Source of the DNA: Microcystis sp. T1-4 | GTDB lineage: Bacteria; Cyanobacteriota; Cyanobacteriia; Cyanobacteriales; Microcystaceae | DNA length: 11,617 nucleotides | Assembly: GCF_000297435.1 (NCBI RefSeq) | Contig: NZ_CAIP01000113.1 | Location: forward strand, 1-11,617 | Reading direction: 5' to 3' | Part shown: positions 1 through 5,621 of the stretch, piece by piece | Position numbering within the stretch: the stretch's first letter is position 1 | Layout of the letters: each line of letters starts with the position of its first letter | Notes under the pieces: generated by a model | Databases searched by the model: none | What the model was told of the DNA's origin: nothing | The model's input: only the letters and a program-made list of their open reading frames with translations | Translations under genes and position numbers: made by a program

Positions 1-53
1 CCGGCTCTTCTAGGTTCTGTGTGATAAGTTTAATTGACATAGGATCGATCGAT

Positions 54-78
54 CTTTGTGTCCTTTGTGTCTTTGTGG
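54..78. repeat. Short tandem repeat (9-mer CTTTGTGTC x2 plus partial)
   Basis: The 9-mer CTTTGTGTC occurs at 54-62 and 63-71 and is followed by the related TTTGTGG at 72-78. It lies just upstream of the toxin-like gene, where an antitoxin gene or an RBS would normally be expected. I recall similar TTTGTGTC/TTTGTGG strings as dispersed repeats in cyanobacterial intergenic DNA, but that is unverified. It may mark the edge of an inserted repeat that replaced the original start of the downstream gene. Confidence 0.5.
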
Positions 79-105
79 TTCGTTCCACCCCCTCGCTCTT
101 GAGAA

Positions 106-435
106 ATGTATCTTAGAATACATTTTACCCACCAAAGCTGGGAGAGCCTTCGTCCTTGTGTTGTGGTGCAAAATGATGCTCTGAATCAGTCACAAATTGG
201 GACGGTTATTGTGTGTCCATTAACAACCAATTTGAGACGAGCAAAAGCCATTGGTAATGTTTTATTGAATGAGGGTGAAGGGAATTTACCTGAATCCAGT
301 GTTGTTAATGTTTCACAGGTTTTCACGGTTGATAAACGTCTTTTAACGGAGTCTATCGGAAGACTTTCTCGGGAAAAAATCAAATTAATTATTCAGGGAA
401 TTAAGTTGGTTATTGAACATCAAGAACTCGAATAA
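106..435 (+). CDS. mazF: PemK/MazF-family toxin, N-terminus degenerate
   Basis: Members of this family are sequence-specific mRNA endoribonucleases, normally held inactive by a small antitoxin encoded just upstream. From residue 16 on the 109-aa product matches the family closely: RPCVVVQND (16-24), TVIVCPLTTN (33-42), GNVLL (50-54), VVNVSQVFTVDK (66-77) and a C-terminal helix ending in IKLVIE. Arg16 and Thr40/41 are at the positions of the catalytic Arg and Thr of MazF. The first 15 residues do not resemble the usual first strand and loop (GDIxxxxLDPxxGxE). No Shine-Dalgarno precedes the ATG, and pieces that look like the lost segment (LPTKAG at 125-142, YPPKLGE at 126-146) sit in the other two frames. 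The gene may therefore carry small indels or be truncated, and toxin activity is doubtful. No antitoxin gene is visible in the 105 bases upstream. Confidence 0.8.
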   Translation: MYLRIHFTHQSWESLRPCVVVQNDALNQSQIGTVIVCPLTTNLRRAKAIGNVLLNEGEGNLPESSVVNVSQVFTVDKRLLTESIGRLSREKIKLIIQGIKLVIEHQELE

Positions 436-470
436 TAGGGGGTTATAAAAGGATTTAAAGAATCCATTAA

Positions 471-693
471 CATAAAAAAAGCGTACAGCATCGCCGCTCA
501 CGGTTACTTCGGACGTTTAATCTTCCAATAGGCGTTGTCAAATTGAAAGATGATCCGAATCAGCTTGGAACTGAAATTACTTTGATAGCAAGGATTGCAT
601 GCCATCTTTCATATTCTGATCTGATACCAAATCCATTTTTAAAAAATGATTATTTATTCCCTCTTTTGCCTATTGCCTATTGCCTGTCCTCAT
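471..693 (+). pseudogene. Possible coding relic, unrecognised
   Basis: This stop-to-stop frame has no start codon worth using, but it reads like protein in its middle: VVKLKDDPNQLGTEITLIAR, encoded around 534-593. From about 624 on, the reading runs into the inverted-repeat element and loses that character. I do not recognise the family. It could be the tail of a gene truncated by the repeat insertion, or chance. The rest of the 436-832 gap holds the repeat element at 624-722 and the terminator at 788-814, and I see nothing else in it. Confidence 0.25.
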
Positions 694-722
694 AAATAGC
701 CTATACTCAGCGGATTTAGTAT
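624..722. repeat. Small inverted-repeat element, copy 1 (MITE-like, 99 bp)
   Basis: The left end is ATACCAAATCC (624-634) and the right end is GGATTTAGTAT (712-722); they are inverted repeats matching at 10 of 11 positions. The right half also contains TATACT (702-707) paired with AGTATA (718-723). A second copy with the same two ends and the same TATACT/AGTAT arrangement lies at 11112-11216, while the interiors differ. If the outermost TA is the target duplication, the terminal repeats would be CCAAATCC/GGATTTAG, as for elements moved by IS630/Tc1-type transposases; this is an inference. It encodes nothing. Confidence 0.6.
665..685. repeat. Heptameric tandem repeat (TTGCCTA type)
   Basis: Three tandem TTGCCT-based heptamers run through the interior of the inverted-repeat element. 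The reverse-complement motif (AGGCAAG, AGGCAAC) occurs at 8713-8725. Such runs resemble the short tandemly repeated repetitive (STRR) heptamers known from cyanobacteria. No function is assigned. Confidence 0.5.
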
Positions 723-787
723 AAAACCCTTACCTCGTCTATATTTCCCATTTATTCAGCAGCCCCTAAATAGGGACAAAAAGCCAA

Positions 788-814
788 ATAGAACAGACAA
801 AAAGCCTGTTCTAT
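788..814 (-). terminator. Likely Rho-independent terminator of pyrH-frr
   Basis: A perfect 9-bp stem is formed by ATAGAACAG (788-796) and CTGTTCTAT (806-814), with a 9-nt loop. Read on the minus strand it lies about 20 nt past the frr stop codon and is followed by a T-rich stretch (TTTGGCTTTTTG). The stem is AT-rich, so termination may be partial. The 11-mer GACAAAAAGCC occurs twice here (775-785 and 796-806), the second copy forming the loop. Confidence 0.6.
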
Positions 815-832
815 CAATTAGGAGAAAAAAAC

Positions 833-1381
833 TTAAACGGTCATGATATCTTTTTCTTTTGTCGCTAATAAATCCTCGATTTTGGCGATAAATTTATCGG
901 TGGATTTCTGCACCTGATCCTGTAAATCCCTGGATTCATCCTCAGAAATTTCGTGACTTTTTTCCTGTTTACGGATAGCATCGATCGCATCCCGGCGAAT
1001 ATTGCGGACAGCCACCTTTCCCTCTTCGGCTAATTTCGCCGCTAATTTGACCAAGTCCTTGCGGCGATCGCTAGTGAGGGGAGGGATATTCAAACGAATG
1101 GTCTGACCGTCATTACTGGGGGTTAAACCCACGTCCGAGAGAGAAATCGCCTTTTCGATCGCCCCCATACTGGTACGGTCGAAGGGTTGAATGGCGATCG
1201 TGGTTGCGTCGGGAGTGCTAATGGTCGCCAGGGACTTGAGGGGAGTTTCCATGCCATAATACTCCACCACGATCCGATCTAAAAGAGAAGCATTTGCCCG
1301 GCCAGTACGAATCGTATTAAAAGCTCTCTGGGTTGATTCGACGGTTTTCTGCATATGGTCTTGAACTTCAGCTAACTTCAC
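833..1381 (-). CDS. frr: Ribosome recycling factor
   Basis: RRF works with EF-G to split the post-termination ribosome so that subunits and mRNA can be reused. The 182-aa product has the family length (about 185) and motifs throughout: FNTIRTGRAN (21-30), YYGMETPL (41-48) at the hinge to domain II, PPLTSDRRKDLVK (100-112) and VRNIRRDAID (125-134), followed by the long C-terminal helix. The start is GTG at 1381-1379, five bases after a strong AGGAGG (minus strand, 1392-1387). That site lies inside the end of pyrH, and the two genes overlap by 14 nt, which points to translational coupling. The pyrH-frr order is common in bacteria. The hairpin at 788-814 closes the unit. Confidence 0.97.
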   Translation of the reverse strand: MKLAEVQDHMQKTVESTQRAFNTIRTGRANASLLDRIVVEYYGMETPLKSLATISTPDATTIAIQPFDRTSMGAIEKAISLSDVGLTPSNDGQTIRLNIPPLTSDRRKDLVKLAAKLAEEGKVAVRNIRRDAIDAIRKQEKSHEISEDESRDLQDQVQKSTDKFIAKIEDLLATKEKDIMTV

Positions 1382-2090
1382 AGAATCCTCCTACCAATGT
1401 TCCAACGGGTTCACCTTTGACAGCGCGAACAATATTACCTGCTACCGACAGATCGAAAACGACTATCGGGATATTATTTTCCTTGCACAGAGCGATCGCA
1501 GTTCCGTCCATCACCCGCAGATCATGGGTCAGCACATGACCGTAGGTGAGACTTTGAAAGCGTCGCGCATTAGGGTTGTGAGAGGGATCGGAATCATAAA
1601 CCCCATCCACTTTCGTCGCTTTAAACACCACTTCCGCATCGATTTCGGCAGCGCGCAGGGCTGCCGTGGTATCGGTGGTAAAGAAAGGATTACCCGATCC
1701 CGCACCGAAAACCACCACCCGACCTTTTTCCAGATGACGGATGGCCCGCCGGCGGATGTAGGGTTCAGCTAATTCCTGCATAGCGATCGCCGTTAATACC
1801 CTGGTCGGTACTTGCGCTCGTTCTAGGGCATCCTGCAAGGTCATAGCGTTCATGACTGTTGCTATCATACCAATATAATCGGCCGTAGCCCGATCCATGC
1901 CGGCCGAGGCGGCTTTCACCCCGCGAAAAATATTGCCCCCACCGACCACGATCGCCAATTGGATGCCTTGGTCAACCACTTCGGAGATTTCCTGGGCGAT
2001 AGCGGAAACCACCATCGGGTCGATCCCATAGCCGAGATTGCCCATCAGGGCCTCCCCACTCAGTTTTAATAATACCCGCTTGTACGCCAT
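1368..2090 (-). CDS. pyrH: UMP kinase (uridylate kinase)
   Basis: This cytoplasmic hexameric enzyme phosphorylates UMP to UDP with ATP, a step of pyrimidine nucleotide synthesis, and is normally allosterically regulated by GTP and UTP. The 240-aa length and motifs fit the bacterial PyrH branch of the amino-acid kinase fold: KLSGEAL (9-15), GGGNIFRG (50-57), DRATADYIGM (66-75) contacting UMP, GAGSGNPFFTTDTTA (129-143), KATKVDGVYDSDP (157-169) and the C-terminal DGTAIALC (195-202). The ATG at 2090 is preceded by a weak AAGGG only two bases away, so translation initiation may be modest. It is the first gene of a two-gene unit with frr. Its promoter should lie in 2091-2295, shared with the divergent ORF at 2296, but I saw no convincing -35/-10 pair. 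Confidence 0.97.
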   Translation of the reverse strand: MAYKRVLLKLSGEALMGNLGYGIDPMVVSAIAQEISEVVDQGIQLAIVVGGGNIFRGVKAASAGMDRATADYIGMIATVMNAMTLQDALERAQVPTRVLTAIAMQELAEPYIRRRAIRHLEKGRVVVFGAGSGNPFFTTDTTAALRAAEIDAEVVFKATKVDGVYDSDPSHNPNARRFQSLTYGHVLTHDLRVMDGTAIALCKENNIPIVVFDLSVAGNIVRAVKGEPVGTLVGGFCEVS

Positions 2091-2295
2091 GCCCTTACTA
2101 CCACTCGCTAAAACAAGATCTAGATAATTTTTGTCTCCCCATAAGATAGCAGGTTTTGGCCTTGATTTAAGCTGACCAGTTTACTCTCCCCCGGGGCCGA
2201 CAAGTTAAGATTAATAAATCTTTTCCTTGGGAAATTAGTATTTAGTGATACCTTTGTTATTAAGGGAAGCTTAGTTTTATTGAGAATTAATAACC

Positions 2296-2877
2296 GTGGT
2301 CAGCGATCGATTACTATTGGTTAACAAAAACAATCAAAGGGACGCTAAAACCGATACCTTTGATTGGATGTATGAGTTTCAGGATGGAACTCGTCTGATG
2401 GGCAAGGTTTGCGGTTACTTAGACCCCGATAGTAATCGTCTTCTTGATCCCGAAAACTGCAGCGCTATCTACCAGAATGCCCAAGGACAAGTGCTTAGTC
2501 GTTGGCAAGCTGGAGATTTTATCACTTTTGAACTAACCACCACCGGGGAAGATCTCCTGATCGTGGCTTCTAATGACAATTGTACTGGTAATAGTCTCTG
2601 TTTGGTTTCGGGCATTAGTCGCAGCTGCGCTCAAGTTACCGATGAAGGAAAATCCCTTGTCCGGGAGGTTTTTCAATACCCTGCTTGGTCTTTGCAGGGC
2701 GATAATAGCATTTCTAAGCCAGCTTTCAGTTGGAATTGTTCCGTATCTCCCTTTTTTCCCTTTGTTTCCCTGCGTTTTAATCTCCAGTCCACCGGCAGCA
2801 AAAAGTTCTATCGTTGGACGGTTTCCCCCTATTTTCCCTTTTGTCCCCTCTTAGAAGTGGTAGAATCCCTTGCCTAA
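2296..2877 (+). CDS. Hypothetical protein, unrecognised
   Basis: This 193-aa reading frame matches no family I know. The N-terminal half (WMYEFQDGT, GYLDPDSNRLL, WQAGDFITFEL) looks like a soluble beta-rich domain of the kind seen in cyanobacterial surface or exported proteins, and there are seven cysteines, yet no signal peptide precedes it. The C-terminal half is unusual: VSPFFPFVSL (150-159) recurs as VSPYFPFCPL (176-185), an imprecise 26-residue repeat from C/T-rich DNA. The GTG at 2296 is the first start after an in-frame stop at 2281 and has no clear Shine-Dalgarno; ATG 2368 is an alternative. The stop codon is provided by the terminal repeat of the MITE-like element at 2874, so the original C-terminus may have been replaced. 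It could be a gene remnant. Confidence 0.45.
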   Translation: MVSDRLLLVNKNNQRDAKTDTFDWMYEFQDGTRLMGKVCGYLDPDSNRLLDPENCSAIYQNAQGQVLSRWQAGDFITFELTTTGEDLLIVASNDNCTGNSLCLVSGISRSCAQVTDEGKSLVREVFQYPAWSLQGDNSISKPAFSWNCSVSPFFPFVSLRFNLQSTGSKKFYRWTVSPYFPFCPLLEVVESLA

Positions 2878-2961
2878 TTAGGGTTTGCGGCAAAAAGTTT
2901 TTCGGTGGGGGCAGGGGGGGTGTAGGGTTTTAGAGATTTTGAGGGGGTCAATTACCTAATT

Positions 2962-2986
2962 TTCAGGGAAAAAGTCCCTGAATTTT
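2962..2986 (+). terminator. Hairpin with T tract inside the MITE
   Basis: TTCAGGGA (2962-2969) pairs perfectly with TCCCTGAA (2975-2982) around a 5-nt loop and is followed by TTTT, giving a plausible intrinsic terminator for the ORF ending at 2877. On the opposite strand the sequence after the stem is also A/T-rich, so it may act both ways. Confidence 0.5.
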
Positions 2987-3011
2987 CCACCCGATCACTC
3001 CGGGATCTGGT

Positions 3012-3032
3012 ACTTTTTGGAAACCAAAAAGT
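3012..3032 (-). terminator. Hairpin inside the MITE, possible aroQ terminator
   Basis: ACTTTTTGG (3012-3020) and CCAAAAAGT (3024-3032) form a perfect 9-bp stem with a tight AAA loop. It lies 50 nt past the aroQ stop on the minus strand. There is no clean T tract after it, so the terminator role is tentative; the stem itself is certain. Confidence 0.4.
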
Positions 3033-3081
3033 CTAAAAGTCTTACCCAACAAGGTTTTTAGATTTATTGAGCAAGCCCTAA

Positions 3082-3540
3082 TTAGCCTTCTCTATTCTTT
3101 TGCAGATAATCGACTAAGGCCCATAATCCTAGGCGATAACTTTCGGACCCAAAACCGCTAATCTGTCCGATGGCTATATCGGCAATGTAGGAATGATGAC
3201 GAAAAGACTCGCGTTTGTAAATATTGCTTAAGTGTACTTCCACACAGGCCATTTTTGTGCCTAATAGTGCGTCGCGGATGGCGATACTGGTATGAGTATA
3301 AGCTCCCGCATTAATCAAAATACCGTGCTGCTGACCCCATGCTTGCTGAATCCAGTCCACTAATTCCCCTTCCTGATTGGACTGATGGGCAGTTAAATTC
3401 ACCCCTAAACGGGTAGCTTCTTCGCTTAAAAACTGGTTAATCGTCTCTAAATTAACGTTACCGTAGAGATTCGGCTCTCTTTTCCCCAATAGGTTTAAAT
3501 TCGGTCCGTGCAGAACCAGAATGCTTAGTTTATTCACCAA
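3082..3540 (-). CDS. aroQ: Type II 3-dehydroquinate dehydratase
   Basis: AroQ dehydrates 3-dehydroquinate to 3-dehydroshikimate, the third step of the shikimate pathway, as a cytoplasmic dodecamer. The 152-aa product is full length and carries the active-site set at the expected spacing: HGPNLNLLGKREPNLYG (11-27) with Arg21 and the catalytic Tyr26, HQSNQEGELVDWIQ (52-65), INAGAYTHTS (76-85) with Asn77 and His83, and VEVHLSNIYKRESFRHHS (100-117) with Glu101, His103, Arg110 and Arg114. The frame opens with TTG then GTG (3537); the GTG is better placed behind GGGGGAG and is the likelier start, giving 151 aa. It lies 39 bp downstream of the coiled-coil gene on the same strand and probably shares its transcript. 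The stop codon lies in the terminal repeat of the MITE-like element. Confidence 0.96.
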   Translation of the reverse strand: MVNKLSILVLHGPNLNLLGKREPNLYGNVNLETINQFLSEEATRLGVNLTAHQSNQEGELVDWIQQAWGQQHGILINAGAYTHTSIAIRDALLGTKMACVEVHLSNIYKRESFRHHSYIADIAIGQISGFGSESYRLGLWALVDYLQKNREG

Positions 3541-3579
3541 TCTCCCCCATCTAGACCACGAGAATTAATCTTATCTCGA

Positions 3580-4023
3580 TCAGGGACTATTGCCGATCAA
3601 GAAAATTTTTGCCGCTACGGTAATCACTGCACCAATAGTAGCACTGAGCGCACCGACAATGATCGGCAGAATCAGACCTCGGAATCCCTGGAGGTCAGAA
3701 ATAGCTTTAATCATGGTAGCCTGTTCACTTTCCACCTTTTCGAGTCGTTTATCCATCCCTCCGACTTTCTCGGTTAAAGCGACCAATCCTATCGATTTAA
3801 CTTGTTCGTTTTCCACCTTTTCGAGTCGTTTATCCATCCCTACGACTTTCTCGGTTAAAGTAGCTAATCCTATCTCTACTTTATTTAATCTTTCATCGAT
3901 TCTGTCAAAGCGCTCATCAATCTTGTCAAATTTTTGATTAACGTCCCTTTGTAGATTATCTATTTTTCCCTCGATCCTGGTCAGAATAGTTTCTAGGGAA
4001 TAAGTGACGGTTTCTCCGGACAT
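3580..4023 (-). CDS. Coiled-coil protein with C-terminal membrane segment
   Basis: The 147-aa product has no enzyme motif. Residues 12-108 are heptad-rich and highly charged (RIEGKIDNLQRDV, KIDERFDRIDERLNKVE), predicting a long coiled coil. Residues 112-142 (GLILPIIVGALSATIGAVITVAAKIFLI) form one hydrophobic helix that could anchor it in a membrane, leaving only a few residues after it. The block LTEKVxGMDKRLEKVExEQ occurs twice, 27 residues apart, because the DNA carries an 81-bp duplication. The ATG at 4023 follows GGGGAG at a 9-nt spacing. Short coiled-coil/TM proteins of this layout are common and uncharacterised in cyanobacteria; a scaffolding or oligomerising role is a guess. It is the upstream gene of a likely pair with aroQ. 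Confidence 0.8.
   Translation of the reverse strand: MSGETVTYSLETILTRIEGKIDNLQRDVNQKFDKIDERFDRIDERLNKVEIGLATLTEKVVGMDKRLEKVENEQVKSIGLVALTEKVGGMDKRLEKVESEQATMIKAISDLQGFRGLILPIIVGALSATIGAVITVAAKIFLIGNSP
3722..3874. repeat. 81-bp period direct duplication within the coiled-coil gene
   Basis: The stretch 3722-3793 is repeated at 3803-3874 with seven differences over 72 aligned bases. The period of 81 bp is a multiple of three, so the duplication adds 27 residues (almost four heptads) without breaking the coiled-coil frame. Most differences lie at the unit edges, and 50 central bases differ at one position only, suggesting recent duplication or gene conversion. Confidence 0.9.
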
Positions 4024-4058
4024 TCTGGTAAACTCCCCTTAGTTTTATCTTGATCCTT

Positions 4059-4085
4059 CTCCCATTCTCGCTTTATCCATGGGAG
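4059..4085. other. Inverted repeat in the divergent intergenic region
   Basis: CTCCCAT (4059-4065) pairs with ATGGGAG (4079-4085) around a 13-nt loop. It lies about 36 nt upstream of the coiled-coil gene start, in its probable 5' leader, within the 193-bp gap that separates this gene from the divergent Rieske gene. It could be an operator or a leader hairpin; nothing decides between them. Confidence 0.3.
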
Positions 4086-4186
4086 ACTACCCTTTAATTA
4101 TCACCCCAAAATGTAGTGCCAGTGTTTGTTTCCCCAGCAGATACCGGCATCTGTCCCCTTTTGTCGATTAAATTTGTTAGATTTTG

Positions 4187-4272
4187 GAGGAGAAATGTTA
4201 ACTTATTTTAAAATTTATGCTGACCAGCACTGCTGCCCATCCCGTCGGGGGAACAGATATCGATCGCTTTGA
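4187..4272 (+). CDS. Candidate leader ORF with strong RBS (25 codons)
   Basis: GGAGGAG (4187-4193) is followed after two bases by ATG at 4195. This ATG is out of frame with the Rieske gene and opens a 25-codon frame (MLTYFKIYADQHCCPSRR...) ending at the TGA at 4270-4272, inside the Rieske coding region. The Rieske ATG at 4217 has no ribosome site of its own, 23 nt lying between the purine tract and that ATG. The short frame may be translated and couple or attenuate Rieske translation, or it may be incidental. The peptide resembles nothing I know, and the two-base spacing is tight. Confidence 0.3.
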
Positions 4273-5596
4273 TTGTCGTCAAGTTTGGTATCCTATCTAC
4301 TACGTCAAAGATTTAGACAAAAAGCAGCCCCAACGCTTTACCCTACTAGAAGAGGATTTAGTGATTTGGTGGGACAAAAATCAGCAAGAATGGCGAGTTT
4401 TTGAGGATAAATGTCCCCATCGCCTCGCTCCTCTCTCAGAAGGTCGTCTTAACGAAAGCGGACATCTAGAATGTCCCTATCACGGTTGGTCTTTTTCCGG
4501 GGGAGGAAACTGTGAATTTATTCCCCAACAACCAGAAAACAGTCAAGCTAACACCTCTCGACGCGCTTGTGTGCGGTCTTTACCCACGGCTATCCGTCAG
4601 GGATTATTATTCGTTTATGCGGGTAATCCCGAAAATGCTCCCCTGACTGCGATTCCAATTATTGAACCCCTGGAGGAGGATGCTGATGCTTGGATTTGTT
4701 TGGATACCTTCCGAGATCTACCCTACTCGGCCGTCACTTTAATCGAAAATATTATTGATTCTAGTCATGTTCCCTATACCCATCATCTCACCATCGGTAA
4801 TCGGGCCAATGCCGCTCCTATGGAATTAGAAATTATCGAGTCCAATCGTCAGGGATTTAAGGGAATTTGGCCCGAAGGACCGCGTAAAGGTCAATTAGGT
4901 CAGCAATACAGCAATTTTATCGCCCCCGGATTAATTTACCACGATCTCACCTCGGAAAAGTTCGGACGGACTTTAACAGCTGTCTATGCAACCCCCATCC
5001 GTCAGGGAGAATGTCGTCTCTTTGCTCGTTTTCCCTTTAAATTTAACTCTAAGCTGCCGAAATTCTTCATTAAGCTTACTCCCACTTGGTATTCCCACAT
5101 CAATCAAAATGCTATTCTCGAAGATGATCAGATTTTTCTCTACTATCAAGAGCGTTATCTGCAAGCTCGGGGGGATAGTCGGAATTTTAGTCAAGCTTGT
5201 TATCTCCCCACCAAAGCGGATTTATTCGTGTTCGAGTATCGCAATTGGGTTAATCAATACCAAGCTGATCCTTTTGCCGGTCAACCTTTCCCCCCCCTAC
5301 AATCAAAAGAGATTCTCCTGGAACGCTATCACTCCCATACCAAAAATTGTGCTGTTTGTCAAGGGGCTTTAAAAAATATTAATCGTCTCCGGGGGTTAAC
5401 ATTAGCGATCGCCATTATTCTTGGTCTATCTTTACCACTTTTAGCCCTAATTTTCGCTCAATCGGCCCTCCTTCCCGTGACAGTGCTGACAGCATTAACT
5501 GTCCTTATGGTGGCAGTTTATTGGCGCTTGGGAGAACTGATAAAACAGTTTTATCAAGGACGGGAATTATTGCCGAGAAATACTGGTAAAAAGTGA
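4217..5596 (+). CDS. Rieske non-heme iron oxygenase, PaO/Tic55-like
   Basis: This is a ring-hydroxylating-type oxygenase of the pheophorbide a oxygenase/Tic55/PTC52 group; plant relatives include PaO (Lls1, chlorophyll breakdown). The cyanobacterial substrate is not evident from sequence. The 459 residues show a Rieske [2Fe-2S] site CPHRLAP (66-72) and CPYHGW (86-91), a mononuclear iron site with His184 and His189 (DSSHVPYTHH, 181-190) and an acidic third ligand at Asp303/304, then the group-specific C-x2-C (Cys378, Cys381 in HTKNCAVC). Two hydrophobic helices near 393-414 and 418-436 suggest membrane attachment. The N-terminus aligns with the normal domain start, so ATG 4217 is kept although its Shine-Dalgarno lies 23 nt upstream and suits another ATG; an in-frame stop at 4199 excludes a longer start. 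It converges on the kinase gene with 25 bp between stop codons and no clear terminator. Confidence 0.93.
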   Translation: MLTSTAAHPVGGTDIDRFDCRQVWYPIYYVKDLDKKQPQRFTLLEEDLVIWWDKNQQEWRVFEDKCPHRLAPLSEGRLNESGHLECPYHGWSFSGGGNCEFIPQQPENSQANTSRRACVRSLPTAIRQGLLFVYAGNPENAPLTAIPIIEPLEEDADAWICLDTFRDLPYSAVTLIENIIDSSHVPYTHHLTIGNRANAAPMELEIIESNRQGFKGIWPEGPRKGQLGQQYSNFIAPGLIYHDLTSEKFGRTLTAVYATPIRQGECRLFARFPFKFNSKLPKFFIKLTPTWYSHINQNAILEDDQIFLYYQERYLQARGDSRNFSQACYLPTKADLFVFEYRNWVNQYQADPFAGQPFPPLQSKEILLERYHSHTKNCAVCQGALKNINRLRGLTLAIAIILGLSLPLLALIFAQSALLPVTVLTALTVLMVAVYWRLGELIKQFYQGRELLPRNTGKK

Positions 5597-5621
5597 TAAA
5601 GCTGCCGAAAAAGAGCGGAAG

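Larger units (their letters stand above)
2874..3085. mobile_element. MITE-like element (212 bp) between two convergent genes
   Basis: The ends CTAATTAGGGTTTGC (2874-2888) and GCAAGCCCTAATTAG (3071-3085) are inverted repeats matching at 14 of 15 positions. The interior is non-coding and holds two perfect hairpins (2962-2982 and 3012-3032). The outer CTAATTAG is itself a palindrome, so it could be either part of the terminal repeat or an 8-bp target duplication flanking GGGTTTGC/GCAAGCCC. The left TAA (2875-2877) ends the plus-strand ORF and the right one (3084-3082) ends aroQ on the minus strand. I recall very similar sequence repeated many times in Microcystis genomes, but I could not verify this here. 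Confidence 0.7.

Noticed and set aside
2188..2195. CCCCGGGG palindrome between pyrH and the divergent ORF
   Set aside because: Eight bases, no second site and no relation to promoter boxes; too short to support an operator call.
2207..2222. AAGATT-AATA-AATCTT stem upstream of the ORF at 2296
   Set aside because: Six A/T-rich pairs in A/T-rich intergenic DNA are expected by chance.
3590..3937. Plus-strand 115-codon frame opposite the coiled-coil gene
   Set aside because: Its repeats are just the antisense of the 81-bp duplication, and it is Ser/Phe-rich without a family; the minus-strand frame has a good RBS and coherent heptads.
4973..5372. Overlapping frames on both strands within the Rieske gene
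   Set aside because: The Rieske protein runs through this region with conserved features (Asp303/304, Cys378/Cys381); the other frames are shadows.
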